DNA of 61,228 nt from Cupriavidus basilensis (GCF_029335485.1 NZ_JARJLM010000416.1:1-61228), one strand, 5' to 3'. Positions 50,176 to 59,248 are shown, counted from the stretch's first letter. A program made the numbers and translations. The notes: a model not told the origin generated them from the sequence alone.

Positions 50176-51414
50176 TTAACGGGCTGCCTGCGCCGCCCCT
50201 GCCTGCTCGCGCAGGATCCGCGCGGTATTCAGCGCGATCATGCCTTCTTCGTCGGTGGGCAGCACCAGCACCGGCACGCGGCTGTTGTCGCGGCTGATGC
50301 GCTGGCGGTTCTCGCCGTTCGCGGCGGCGTCCAGGCTGATGCCGAACAGGTCCGCGAGCCGCGCGCAGATGCGCTCGCGCACCGGCGGCGAATTGGCGCC
50401 GATGCCGGCGGTGAACACCAGCGCATCGAGGCCGCCCAGCGTGGTGGCCAGCTTGCCGATTTCCTGCGCAGCGCGGTAGGCGTAGAAATCGATGGCCAGG
50501 CGCGCGCGCGGCGCGTCGCTGGCCAGCAGGGCGCGCATATCGCTGCTGACGCCGGACAAGCCTTTCAGCCCCGACTCCTGATACAGCATGGTCTCGATAT
50601 CCTTGCTGCTCATGCCTTGCTGCGACAGCCACAGGACGGCGCCGGCATCGATGGCGCCGCAGCGCGTGCCCATCGGCAGGCCGTCGAGCGCGGTCAGGCC
50701 CATGGTGGATTCGATGCTGCGTCCCTCGCGCATGGCGCACAGGCTGGCGCCGTTGCCCAGGTGGGCCACGATCACGCGGCCGGCGGCAAGATCGGGCGCG
50801 ACCTGTTGCAGCCGGCGTGCGATGTATTCGTAGGACAGGCCGTGAAAACCGTAGCGGCGGATGCCGCGCTCGAAGTATTCGTAGGGCAGCGCCAGCAGTT
50901 GCGCCATCGCATCGTGGCTGGCGTGGAAGGCGGTGTCGAAGCAGGCCACCTGCAGCAGTGCCGGCGCGGCTTCGCGCACCGCGCGGATCGCCGTGAGATT
51001 GTGCGGCTGGTGCAGCGGCGCGAGTGGTACCAGCGCCTCCAGTTTGGCGATGACCTCGTCGTCGATCTTCACCGCTGCGGCATAGTCCGCGCCGCCGTGC
51101 ACCACGCGATGGCCGATCGCCACCGGAGGCGTATCGCGCAGGCCGATGCTGAGCACCAGCCGGATCAGGCGGAAGGCGGCGTCGTGATCGGCCACCTGCG
51201 CCACCGGGAACCGTTCGTCGGCGACCGCACGGCCGTCGGCCATGCTCGCGGTGAGGCGGGGCGCCACGCCAATGCCTTCGATCTGGCCATGCGCGCTCAG
51301 TACCGGATTGATGTCGGTGTCGGCGTGCGCGGCCTCGGGCACGGCGTACACCGAGACCTTGACGCTGGATGAACCGGCATTGACGACGAGGATGGTGGGA
51401 TGGACGACGCTCAC
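50176..51414 (-). CDS. ackA: Acetate kinase
   Basis: The 412-residue protein makes ATP from acyl phosphate and ADP. Motifs: 'ILVVNAGSSSVKVSVY', 'IGHRVVHGGADY', 'ACFDTAFH', 'YGFHGLSYEYIARRL', 'IVAHLGNGASLCAM', 'STMGLTALDGLPMGTRCG' and 'LVFTAGIGANSPPVRERI'. It starts with a GTG at 51414 preceded by AAGGAGG. It lies 40 bp after the Pta/Ptb gene on the same strand, so the pair forms an acyl-CoA to acyl-phosphate to acid route. It could act on propionate or butyrate as well. Confidence 0.93.
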   Translation of the reverse strand: MSVVHPTILVVNAGSSSVKVSVYAVPEAAHADTDINPVLSAHGQIEGIGVAPRLTASMADGRAVADERFPVAQVADHDAAFRLIRLVLSIGLRDTPPVAIGHRVVHGGADYAAAVKIDDEVIAKLEALVPLAPLHQPHNLTAIRAVREAAPALLQVACFDTAFHASHDAMAQLLALPYEYFERGIRRYGFHGLSYEYIARRLQQVAPDLAAGRVIVAHLGNGASLCAMREGRSIESTMGLTALDGLPMGTRCGAIDAGAVLWLSQQGMSSKDIETMLYQESGLKGLSGVSSDMRALLASDAPRARLAIDFYAYRAAQEIGKLATTLGGLDALVFTAGIGANSPPVRERICARLADLFGISLDAAANGENRQRISRDNSRVPVLVLPTDEEGMIALNTARILREQAGAAQAAR

Positions 51415-51454
51415 GCTGGCAAGCCTCCTTCGGGGCGGGGGGGGGATCGGACGC

Positions 51455-52396
51455 TCAGACGCCGGTGGCGGCCTGGGCGGTGCGGCGCGCATGCGCCACC
51501 AGTACGGCAATGGCGCAACTGCCGATGCGCGCGCGCACGCTGTCGGCGCGGCTGGTGAGGATGATCGGCACGCGCGCGCCCAGCACGATGCCGGCGGCTT
51601 CCGCGCCGGCCAGGAAGGTGAGCTGCTTGGCCAGCATGTTGCCGGATTCGAGATCGGGCACCAGCAGGATGTCGGGGTCGCCCGCCACCTCGGAGACGAT
51701 GCCCTTGGTCACCGCCGCTTCGCGGCTGATGGCGTTGTCGAAGGCCAGCGGGCCGTCGAGGATGCCGCCTTCGATCTGGCCGCGCCGGCTCATCATGCAC
51801 AGCGCCGCGGCGTCGATGGTGGAAGGGATTTTGTCGGTCACGGTTTCCACCGCCGACAGGATCGCCACCTTGGGGCTTTCGATGCCCAGCACGCGCAGCA
51901 GGTCGATCGCGTTGCGGCAGATATCGGCCTTGTCGTTGAGCGTGGGGAAGATGTTGACCGCGGCGTCGGTGATGAACAGCGGCTTGTGGTAGCTCGGCAC
52001 GTCCATCGCGAACACATGCGAGAGGCGCCGGCCGGTGCGCAGGCCCGTGGCCGAGGCGGTGACCTCGTGCATCAGTTCGTCGGTGTGCAGGCTGCCCTTC
52101 ATCAGCAGCTCGGCCTCGCCCGAGCGTATTGCCGCCACCGCGCGCGCGGCGGCGGCGTGACTGTGCGGCGCGTCGATCAGCACGCTGTCGCCGAGGTCCA
52201 GCGCGTTGGCGTCGGCAACCTGGCGGATCCGCGCCTCGGGCCCGATCAGCAGCGGCACGATCAGGCCAAGCCGCGCGGCCTGCAGCGCGCCGCCGAGCGA
52301 GGTGGCATCGCAGGGATGCGCCACGGCGGTGGGAATGGCTGCCAGTTCGGCGCAGCGGGCCAGCAGGACGGAGTACTTGTCGAGCGTCTTTGTCAT
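51455..52396 (-). CDS. Phosphate acetyl/butyryltransferase
   Basis: The 313-residue protein belongs to PF01515. It converts acyl-CoA and phosphate to acyl phosphate and CoA. Features: 'RLGLIVPLLIGPEARI', 'LLMKGSLHTDELM', 'HVFAMDVPSYHKPLFITDAAVNI', 'EGGILDGPLAFDNAISREAA' and 'NMLAKQLTFLAGAEAAGIVLGARVPI'. The length fits short Pta or Ptb rather than the long N-terminal-extended Pta of enterobacteria. It heads the pair with AckA. The 290-bp gap to the divergent DUF3141 gene holds the shared control region. Confidence 0.88.
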   Translation of the reverse strand: MTKTLDKYSVLLARCAELAAIPTAVAHPCDATSLGGALQAARLGLIVPLLIGPEARIRQVADANALDLGDSVLIDAPHSHAAAARAVAAIRSGEAELLMKGSLHTDELMHEVTASATGLRTGRRLSHVFAMDVPSYHKPLFITDAAVNIFPTLNDKADICRNAIDLLRVLGIESPKVAILSAVETVTDKIPSTIDAAALCMMSRRGQIEGGILDGPLAFDNAISREAAVTKGIVSEVAGDPDILLVPDLESGNMLAKQLTFLAGAEAAGIVLGARVPIILTSRADSVRARIGSCAIAVLVAHARRTAQAATGV

Positions 52397-52686
52397 CGGC
52401 TTTCCAGTGCGTCGGGAGGGGCGGCCGCAAGCAGCGTGCGGCACGCATGCTGCGTCGCGCAAAAAAACAAGGCCCAGTATAGGGCAAGTTTCCTGCAGAA
52501 CGATGACGGCGCCGCCCCGGCTTGCGCCAGGTCATGCCGGTTGGGCGATCCCCTCCAATGCGGGTTGTCAATACGGAGCCTGGCTGGTAGATTAGCCTGT
52601 GCTGCAGGGCAGCAATTTCGTATGGCGGCTCGCGCCGCCACGGGAAATCGACTGCCTCCAACGCCATATCGTAGAGGGGAAGCCGA

Positions 52687-55155
52687 GTGAACGCACGAGT
52701 ACCCGTCGCCCATGCCGGCAGCGCCGCCGCCGGCATGCCTGAGTTGGCCGTGAACGTCCCGCCGCTGTTGTCCGATGCGTGGTCCTACGCGCTGGATGCC
52801 TGGCAGCGCTCCATCCTGTTGCTCGATATCCTGCGCGAGCGCGGCAACCAGACCTTCGAGCACGAACGCGAGGGCATGCCGCCGGTGCTGGTGTTCGATC
52901 ACGAGGTGCTGATCGACGGGCGCACGCTCGAGCAGCCCGCCAACTATGCCTTGCTGCGCATCCTGCCGCCGCCCGGCATGGTGACCGACGAGGCCAAGCG
53001 GCCTTTCGTGGTGATCGATCCGCGCGCCGGCCATGGCCCCGGCATCGGCGGCTTCAAGATCGACAGCGAGATCGGCATCGCGCTGCGCCGCGGCCACCCG
53101 TGCTACTTCGTCACCTTCTTCCCGGTACCGTGTCCCGGCCAGACCATCGAAAGCGTGGCGCGGGCCGAAGCCGTGTTCCTGGAGACCGTGGCCGGGCGTC
53201 ACCCGCAGACGCAGGGCAAGCCTTTCGTGATCGGCAACTGCCAGGGCGGCTGGGCGCTGATGATGCTGGCCGCGGCCGCACCCGAACTGGTCGGGCCGAT
53301 CCTGCTGGCCGGCTCGCCGCTGGCTTACTGGTCGGGCGTGCGCGGGCGCAATCCGATGCGCTACAGCGGTGGCCTGCTGGGCGGCTCGTGGCTGTCGTCC
53401 CTGGCCGCCGATCTCGGCAACGGCCGCTTTGACGGGGCCTGGCTGGTGCAGAATTTCGAGCAGCTCAATCCGTCCAACACCTATTGGAAAAAACTCTACG
53501 AGGTTTATGCGCGGGTCGACACCGAGCGCGAGCGGTTCCTTGAGTTCGAGCGCTGGTGGGGCGGCCACTTCCTGCTCAACCGCGCCGAGATCGACTGGAT
53601 CGTGCAGAACCTCTTCGTCGGTAACCATCTCACTGCAGGCGAGGTGCGCAGCGCGGACGGCAGCGTGGCGGTGGACCTGCGCAACGTGCGCTCGCCCATC
53701 GTGGTCTTCGCCTCCTGGGGGGACAACATCACGCCGCCGCAACAGGCGCTGAACTGGATTCCCGATCTCTACGCCAGCGTCGACGAGATCGTCGCCAACG
53801 AACAGGTGATCGTCTATTGCCTGCATGAGAAAGTCGGGCATCTTGGCATCTTCGTGTCGGCCGGCGTGGCCAATCGCGAACATACCGAACTGTTCTCGGC
53901 GCTCGACCTGATCGATGTGCTGCCGCCCGGCCTCTACGAAGCGCGCATCGAAGATATCGCACCCGGCACCTCGCATCTCGAGCTGATCGACGGGCGCTAC
54001 CTGATGCGCTTCGAGCGCCGTACCATCGACGATATCCTCGCGCTGGACGACGGCCGCGACGACGAGCGCCCGTTCGAGGTGGTGCGCCGCGTGGCCGAGG
54101 TCAACCAGCGCCTGTACGATACGTTCGCGTCGCCGGTGGTGCAGGCGCTGTCCAATGAGCTGGGCGCGTACGCCATGCGGCAGTTGCACCCGGCCCGCCT
54201 CGAGCGCTCGCTGGCGTCGGATGCGAATCCGTGGATGGCGTGGGTGGCCGCCTTTGCGCCGGCGGTGCGCGAGGCGCGCCAGCCGGTCGCGCAGGACAAT
54301 CCCTTTGTCACGCTGGAACGCGCCGCGTCCGACTACATCGTGCGCACGCTGGATGCCTGGCGCGACCAGCGCGACGCGCTCTGCGAGCAGACCTTCGAGG
54401 CGCTGTACAAATCGCCCTGGTTGTCCGCGATGATGGGCTTCGCGCCCGGTGCCGAGCGGCGCGGGCCGCCGCCCGAGAACGCGGCACTGCGCAAGGAACT
54501 CGCGGCCAGGCGTATCCATGACGCCGAGGCGCAGATCGGGCAGGGCACGCCGCTGGATGCCTTCATGCGCATCGCTGCCTATGTCGCCGACGAAAACACC
54601 AGCATCGAGGAGCGGCCCTTCAACCTGATGCGGCAGATGGCGCGCGAGCACCTGGAGCAGCAGCCCGACATCGCCATGCTCAAGGATGCGGTGAGGCGGC
54701 AGAGCCTGATCGTCGGGCTCGACGCCGCGCGCGCCATTGCCGCGCTGCCGTTGCTGGTGCCGGACAGTGCGCTGCGCCATCGCATCATGATGGCCATCCA
54801 TCGCATCATGACCGTGGCCGGACCGCTCGACGGCGGGCGCCTGGCGCGCTACCGCGAGGTGGCGCGAGTGCTGGGCACCGACCATACGGCGCGGGAGCCG
54901 GCCGCTGCCGCGGTGGCAACCGCGGTGGCGCCCACGGCCTTGCCTGCCGCGCCGGTCCCGGCCGGCACGCAGGCCGAAGCGCCTGCGGCACCGCGTGCCG
55001 GGCGCGAGCCGGAAGCGCCGCAAGCCAGCGTCTCCGCCACCCGGAGCAAAACCGCCGCGGCGAAGCGTGGCGGCGCCGGCAGGCCGGGCCTGGCGGAGAA
55101 GCCGGCAAGATCCGCCAAGGGCGCGGCGCGGCGCGGCGGCAAGACGGGGCGTTGA
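52687..55155 (+). CDS. DUF3141 protein, PHA-synthase-like alpha/beta hydrolase
   Basis: The 822-residue protein has an alpha/beta-hydrolase core (about residues 90-400) with the nucleophile elbow 'GNCQGG', where Cys185 replaces Ser as in PHA synthases. The expected triad partners are Asp346 ('FASWGDNITPP') and His385 ('KVGHLGIF'). The Cys to Asp spacing (161) equals that of C. necator PhaC1 (Cys319 to Asp480). A helical C-terminal part and a Lys/Ala/Arg-rich tail of about 100 residues follow, like PhaM or histone H1. It starts with GTG. It is divergent from pta/ackA and leads into fabI. Confidence 0.87.
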   Translation: MNARVPVAHAGSAAAGMPELAVNVPPLLSDAWSYALDAWQRSILLLDILRERGNQTFEHEREGMPPVLVFDHEVLIDGRTLEQPANYALLRILPPPGMVTDEAKRPFVVIDPRAGHGPGIGGFKIDSEIGIALRRGHPCYFVTFFPVPCPGQTIESVARAEAVFLETVAGRHPQTQGKPFVIGNCQGGWALMMLAAAAPELVGPILLAGSPLAYWSGVRGRNPMRYSGGLLGGSWLSSLAADLGNGRFDGAWLVQNFEQLNPSNTYWKKLYEVYARVDTERERFLEFERWWGGHFLLNRAEIDWIVQNLFVGNHLTAGEVRSADGSVAVDLRNVRSPIVVFASWGDNITPPQQALNWIPDLYASVDEIVANEQVIVYCLHEKVGHLGIFVSAGVANREHTELFSALDLIDVLPPGLYEARIEDIAPGTSHLELIDGRYLMRFERRTIDDILALDDGRDDERPFEVVRRVAEVNQRLYDTFASPVVQALSNELGAYAMRQLHPARLERSLASDANPWMAWVAAFAPAVREARQPVAQDNPFVTLERAASDYIVRTLDAWRDQRDALCEQTFEALYKSPWLSAMMGFAPGAERRGPPPENAALRKELAARRIHDAEAQIGQGTPLDAFMRIAAYVADENTSIEERPFNLMRQMAREHLEQQPDIAMLKDAVRRQSLIVGLDAARAIAALPLLVPDSALRHRIMMAIHRIMTVAGPLDGGRLARYREVARVLGTDHTAREPAAAAVATAVAPTALPAAPVPAGTQAEAPAAPRAGREPEAPQASVSATRSKTAAAKRGGAGRPGLAEKPARSAKGAARRGGKTGR

Positions 55156-55216
55156 TCACCGCATCCCGTGCCGTGGGGCGCACGCCGGCCAACCGCATTC
55201 GATGAGCGAGGATGTC

Positions 55217-55996
55217 ATGGTGCAAGTACTGAATCCGCCCTTGCTGGGCGCGCGCGTGCTGGTGGTCGGCATTGCCAATGCGGACTCCATCGCCTGGGGC
55301 TGCGCGCGCGCTTTTCGCGAACTCGGCGCCGAGCTGGCGATCACCTATCTCAACGACAAGGCTTACCCGCATGTCGCGCCGCTGGCCGAATCCGTCGGCG
55401 CCACCATCCTGATGCCGCTCGATGTGGAGGATCCCGCGCAGGAGCAGGCGCTGTTCGAGCGGATCACCGGGCAGTGGGGCGCGCTCGACGTGCTGGTGCA
55501 TTCGGTGGCCTTCGCGCCCAAGGCGGATCTGCAGGGCGGCCTGCTGAATTCTTCGGCGGCCGGCTTCGCGCGGGCCATGGATGTCTCCTGCCATTCCTTC
55601 GTGCGGCTGGCGCGGCGCGCCGTGCCGCTGATGCGCGCGGGCGGCAGCCTGTTCGCCATGAGCTACGAGGGCGCCAACCGGGTGGTGCCGAACTACGACC
55701 TGATGGGGCCGGTCAAGGCCGCGCTGGAAGCCGCCTGCCGCTACCTGGCGCACGAACTGGGCCCGAGCGGCATTCGCGTGCACGCCATCTCGCCGGGACC
55801 GCTCAAGACCCGCGCCGCATCGGGCCTGAAGGATTTCGATCACCTGCTGGCCGAGGCCGCGGGCCGCGCGCCGCTGGGCGAGCTGGTCGATATCATGGAT
55901 GTGGGGTTCGCCACTGCCTACCTCGCCACGCCTTATGCGCGCCGCATTTCCGGCAATACCGTTTATGTCGACGGCGGCGTGCATATCATGGCCTGA
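55217..55996 (+). CDS. fabI: Enoyl-[acyl-carrier-protein] reductase (NADH), FabI type
   Basis: The 259-residue SDR enzyme reduces the enoyl-ACP of fatty acid synthesis. It has 'RVLVVGIANADSIAWGCARAFRELGAELAITYLND', 'VLVHSVAFAPK', and the catalytic Tyr-X6-Lys in 'NYDLMGPVKAALE', then 'RVHAISPGPLKTRAASG' and 'SGNTVYVDGGVHIM'. The ATG at 55217 (GAGGA five bases before) is preferred over 55202, which has no ribosome site. It lies 61 bp after the DUF3141 gene, probably in one operon. It may be a second fabI beside the housekeeping gene. Confidence 0.9.
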   Translation: MVQVLNPPLLGARVLVVGIANADSIAWGCARAFRELGAELAITYLNDKAYPHVAPLAESVGATILMPLDVEDPAQEQALFERITGQWGALDVLVHSVAFAPKADLQGGLLNSSAAGFARAMDVSCHSFVRLARRAVPLMRAGGSLFAMSYEGANRVVPNYDLMGPVKAALEAACRYLAHELGPSGIRVHAISPGPLKTRAASGLKDFDHLLAEAAGRAPLGELVDIMDVGFATAYLATPYARRISGNTVYVDGGVHIMA

Positions 55997-56123
55997 GGCC
56001 GCCGGCAGGACAAACGCGCCACGGCTTGCCACCAGGCCCGCCGCGCGGCGCCTACACTACCTACAGTGGATACCGGAGGCTGCCGCCCGCCGCGTGCGCG
56101 CTGCCTCATATCGGGAGCGAGAC

Positions 56124-56366
56124 ATGAAGGTACTCATCCGGGGGCTGCACCGCGATGTGACCGAAACGATGCTGCGCGACAAGCTGGCGCCCTATGCCCC
56201 GGTCAAATCCGTGGAACTGGTGCGCGAAGGCGATCCCGACCATCCGTGGGCCTGGGTCGACCTGGATGTCGATCCCTTCAGGGCGTGGCGTCTGCTGCGC
56301 CAGCTGGACCGGCAGTACTTCGCGGGCAGCATGATGCGCTGGTACATTCCTGCCCACCAGGGATGA
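56124..56366 (+). CDS. RRM-like small protein, copy 2
   Basis: The 80-residue protein is a paralogue of 48062: it begins 'MKVLIRGLHRDVTETMLRDKLAPYAPVKSVELVREGD' and has 'HPWAWVDLDVDPFRAWRLL' and 'YFAGSMMRWYIPAHQG'. GGAG (56114-56117) lies six bases before the ATG. Both paralogues keep the strand motifs while the linker differs, so both look functional. The fold and RNA binding are inferred. It follows fabI by 127 bp. Confidence 0.74.
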   Translation: MKVLIRGLHRDVTETMLRDKLAPYAPVKSVELVREGDPDHPWAWVDLDVDPFRAWRLLRQLDRQYFAGSMMRWYIPAHQG

Positions 56367-56475
56367 CGCGCCCGGGCTGCCGCCGAGTGGCCCTTGGGCT
56401 CCTTCGGCATTGCGCATTAAGATAAGCGGCATCTGTCACTTTGCTGCGCTGCCATGCGGCAGCGCTTTCTTCCGC

Positions 56476-57279
56476 ATGCTAGAACTCGACGGCGCGATCT
56501 GGTTCCGCGCAGGCTCCCAGGACTGGGGCGGCGGCGAACGCATCGCCCTGCTTGCCGCGATCGGCGAGCACGGCTCGATCACGGCGGCGGCCAAGGCGGT
56601 CGGCCTCAGCTACAAGGGCGCCTGGGACGCCATCGACGCGATGAACAACAGCGCCGGGGAGCCCCTGGTGGTGCGCGCCGCCGGCGGCCGCGGCGGCGGC
56701 GGCACGGTGCTCACCGAGCGTGCCGTCAGCCTGATCCGCACCTATCGCGCGCTGGAGCGCGAACACCGGCTTTTTATCGCCCATCTCGCCACGCTCGGCC
56801 ATCTCGGCGAGAGCGCGCAGGACGACCTTCACCTGATGCGGCGCTTCATGATCAGGACCAGTGCCCGCAACAAGCTGTTCGGCAAGGTCGTGGCGATCCG
56901 CGCCGGCACTGTCAACGACGAGGTCGCGCTGGCGCTCGCGGGCGGCCAGCAGGTGGTCGCCACCATCACCCATGAAAGCGTGGAGACGCTGGGCCTCGCG
57001 CCCGGTGCCGAAGCCTTCGCGCTGGTCAAGGCCTCGTCCGTGCTGCTCGGCCTGCCCGAGCCTGGGCTGCGGCTGTCCGCGCGCAACCAGTTGCCGGGCA
57101 CCGTGACGCGCGTGCTGCCCGGTGCGGTCAACGCCGAGGTGGCGCTCGAACTGGACGGCGGTGGCACCGTGGTGGCGATCGTCACCAACGACAGCGTGAC
57201 GGCGCTGGGACTGGCCGACGGCAGCCGCGCGCTGGCAATCTTCAAGGCATCGAGCGTGATTCTCGGCACCCTGGGTTGA
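56476..57279 (+). CDS. modE: Molybdate-responsive regulator ModE
   Basis: This 267-residue regulator has a winged helix-turn-helix at residues about 15-110 ('RIALLAAIGEHGSITAAAKAVGLSYKGAWDAIDAMNN', 'GGRGGGGTVLTERAVSLI'). Two Mop/TOBE domains follow: 'TSARNKLFGKVVAIRAGTVNDEVALAL' and 'LSARNQLPGTVTRVLPGAVNAEVALEL'. With molybdate bound it represses modABC and affects Mo-enzyme genes. The start at 56476 is chosen because the frame upstream is unrelated. A ModE-type box lies upstream of modA at 60903. It is separated from modABC by two unrelated genes. Confidence 0.94.
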   Translation: MLELDGAIWFRAGSQDWGGGERIALLAAIGEHGSITAAAKAVGLSYKGAWDAIDAMNNSAGEPLVVRAAGGRGGGGTVLTERAVSLIRTYRALEREHRLFIAHLATLGHLGESAQDDLHLMRRFMIRTSARNKLFGKVVAIRAGTVNDEVALALAGGQQVVATITHESVETLGLAPGAEAFALVKASSVLLGLPEPGLRLSARNQLPGTVTRVLPGAVNAEVALELDGGGTVVAIVTNDSVTALGLADGSRALAIFKASSVILGTLG

Positions 57280-57322
57280 GCGCTGCGCGCCGGGTATCGG
57301 GTTCAGGCCGCTTCAGGCGGGC

Positions 57323-57820
57323 TCAGACGGGTGTCAGCGGCTTGCTCAGCAGTACCGTGGTGAAGCCGCTGTGCCAGCTTTCGTCGGGGTAGAATCCCAC
57401 CTCGGCATAGCCGTGGCGCCGGTAGAAGGCGCGGCTCGCCTCGTTGAAGGTGTCGGTTTCGAGCCGGGCCTGGGCATGGCCCGCGACCGCCATCGCGGCT
57501 TCCGCGTGGGCCAGCAGCGCGCTGCCCAGCCCGAGGGACTGCCAGCGTGGCGACACGTGCAGCGCCCAGACAAAGTCGTTCTCCCAATCCACCATGCCGG
57601 CCACGGTGCCGGCCACGCAAGCCAGGTGGAATTCCGCCAGCCGGCTACGGACATAAGCGGCAATCTTGTCTTCCTGCTCGAAGCGGGCGATCGCATCGGC
57701 CGTGAGCTGTGGCTTCCACGTGGCGAGGTAGGTGTCGGTGAGGATGGTGGCAACGGCCGGCGTGTCGGACGGCCCGGCGCGCCGGATCTGGATCTGCGGG
57801 TTGGGGGGTGACGTGTTCAT
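57323..57820 (-). CDS. GNAT-family N-acetyltransferase
   Basis: The 165-residue protein has the acetyl-CoA binding motif 'HVSPRWQSLGLGSALLAHAEAAM' (R/Q-X2-G-X-G/A pattern) and 'TFNEASRAFYRRHGYAEVGFYPDE', typical of GNAT enzymes of the RimI-like type. The N-terminal 'RAGPSDTPAVATILTDTYLATWKPQL' also fits. The substrate is unknown. It is on the minus strand, convergent with modE. Confidence 0.88.
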   Translation of the reverse strand: MNTSPPNPQIQIRRAGPSDTPAVATILTDTYLATWKPQLTADAIARFEQEDKIAAYVRSRLAEFHLACVAGTVAGMVDWENDFVWALHVSPRWQSLGLGSALLAHAEAAMAVAGHAQARLETDTFNEASRAFYRRHGYAEVGFYPDESWHSGFTTVLLSKPLTPV

Positions 57821-57954
57821 GCCCGCAAGCATAACCGGACGGGCGAATTCCGTGCGATGCGATGCCGCGCAAGCAGAGCGCTGCTGTCCTGATCGATGTA
57901 AAGCGACATAACGCGAAATCAAGCGAAATCAAGCCCTTGCACCGGAGTATCGCC

Positions 57955-58479
57955 ATGCCAAGAAACATAGAGATCAAGGCCCATATCAACAGTGTCGAAT
58001 CGCTGCTGCCCCTGGCGGCGCCGTTGTCCGACCATGGCCCCGAGCAGATCCTGCAGGACGACACGTTCTTCGCCTGCCCCAACGGCCGGCTGAAGCTACG
58101 GGCGTTTCCTTCGGGCGAGGGGCAGCTGATTTTCTATGCGCGCGCGGACCAGGCCGGGCCCAAGGAGAGCCGCTACATCATTTCGCCCACCACGTCGCCC
58201 GACACCCTGCGCGCGGCATTGACGGCGGCCTGGGGCGAGAGCGGCCGGGTGCGCAAGGCGCGCACGCTGTTCCTGGTGGGCCGCACCCGCGTGCATCTCG
58301 ACCGCGTGGAGGGGCTGGGGGATTTTCTCGAGCTGGAGGTGGTGCTGGCCGATGACGAACCCGCGCAGGCGGGCGTGGCCGAGGCGCATGCGCTGCTGGC
58401 AAAGCTCGGCGTGACGGCAGGGCAGTTGATCGAAACCGCTTACGTGGACCTGCTGCGCGCGCGTACGGCGGCAGGCTGA
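57955..58479 (+). CDS. CYTH-domain protein (class IV adenylate cyclase-like)
   Basis: The 174-residue protein has the CYTH fold. It starts 'MPRNIEIKAHINSVESLLPL' and the typical strands 'LKLRAFPSGEGQLIFYARAD', 'VGRTRVHLDRVEGLGDFLELEVVL' appear. The usual ExExK tunnel motif reads N-x-E-x-K here, as in many relatives named class IV adenylate cyclase. It may hydrolyse or bind an organic triphosphate; cyclase activity is not established. It is convergent with modC, 39 bp from its stop. Confidence 0.82.
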   Translation: MPRNIEIKAHINSVESLLPLAAPLSDHGPEQILQDDTFFACPNGRLKLRAFPSGEGQLIFYARADQAGPKESRYIISPTTSPDTLRAALTAAWGESGRVRKARTLFLVGRTRVHLDRVEGLGDFLELEVVLADDEPAQAGVAEAHALLAKLGVTAGQLIETAYVDLLRARTAAG

Positions 58480-58518
58480 GCGGCGCGCCGGTAGTGCACG
58501 ATAGTGCCGGTAGCGCCG

Positions 58519-59241
58519 TCAGACCGCTCGCGCGGAGACGGGGGCATATACCTGCGGATGCCCCTTGACGGGAGCGGAGCCGAAGATACGGCCCTCGCGG
58601 ACTTCCAGCACGTGGTCGCCGAGCGCCTCCACATCGTCGGGGTCGTGCGAGATCACCAGCATCGGCACTTCCAGGCTGCTTTGCAGCGCGCGCAGTTCGG
58701 CGCGCATGCGCACGCGCAGCGCCGGGTCGAGTGCGGAAAATGGTTCGTCGAGCAGCACGATATCCGGCTGCGGCACCAGCGCGCGCGCCAGCGCGGCGCG
58801 CTGTTTCTGGCCACCGGAGAGCTCGGCCGGATAACTGCCGGCGATCGCGCCCAGGCCAAAGGCGTCGATCCAGCGCTGCGCTTCCGGATGGCTGGCGCTG
58901 CGGCGCGGATTGCGCCAGCCGCGCGCCAGCCCGAAGGCGATATTCTGCGCCACGGTCAGGTGCGGGAACAGGGCATAGTCCTGGAACAGGTAAGCCACGC
59001 GCCGCTCCTGCGGACGCACGTCGACGCGCGCCTCGCTATCGAACAGCGTGCGGCCGTTCAGCGCGATATGGCCGCTGTCCGGTGTCAGCAAGCCCGCTAT
59101 GGCGCGCAGCGTCAGGCTTTTGCCCGCGCCGGAAGGCCCGAACAAGGCGATGCGCTTGCTGGCCGAATCGAAGGCGATATCCAGCGCGAAATGGCGCTCG
59201 GCGCTGCCCAGGCGCTTGCGAACGGTGACTTGCATGCTCAT
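58519..59241 (-). CDS. modC: Molybdate ABC transporter ATP-binding protein
   Basis: This 240-residue ATPase has Walker A 'FGPSGAGKSLTLRAIAGLL' (about residue 34), 'VAYLFQDYALFPHLTVAQNI', signature 'LSGGQKQRAALARAL', Walker B 'DIVLLDEPFSAL' and the switch 'VISHDPDDVEAL'. It powers ModB for molybdate uptake. It lacks the C-terminal Mop domain of E. coli ModC (352 residues), so it cannot sense molybdate by that domain. It follows modB by 7 bp. Confidence 0.94.
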   Translation of the reverse strand: MSMQVTVRKRLGSAERHFALDIAFDSASKRIALFGPSGAGKSLTLRAIAGLLTPDSGHIALNGRTLFDSEARVDVRPQERRVAYLFQDYALFPHLTVAQNIAFGLARGWRNPRRSASHPEAQRWIDAFGLGAIAGSYPAELSGGQKQRAALARALVPQPDIVLLDEPFSALDPALRVRMRAELRALQSSLEVPMLVISHDPDDVEALGDHVLEVREGRIFGSAPVKGHPQVYAPVSARAV

Positions 59242-59248
59242 GGCTGGC

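Noticed and set aside
52393-55023. Minus-strand frame of 876 codons opposite the DUF3141 gene
   Set aside because: The PhaC-like motifs lie on the plus strand. The antisense product has no domain and runs through the intergenic region.
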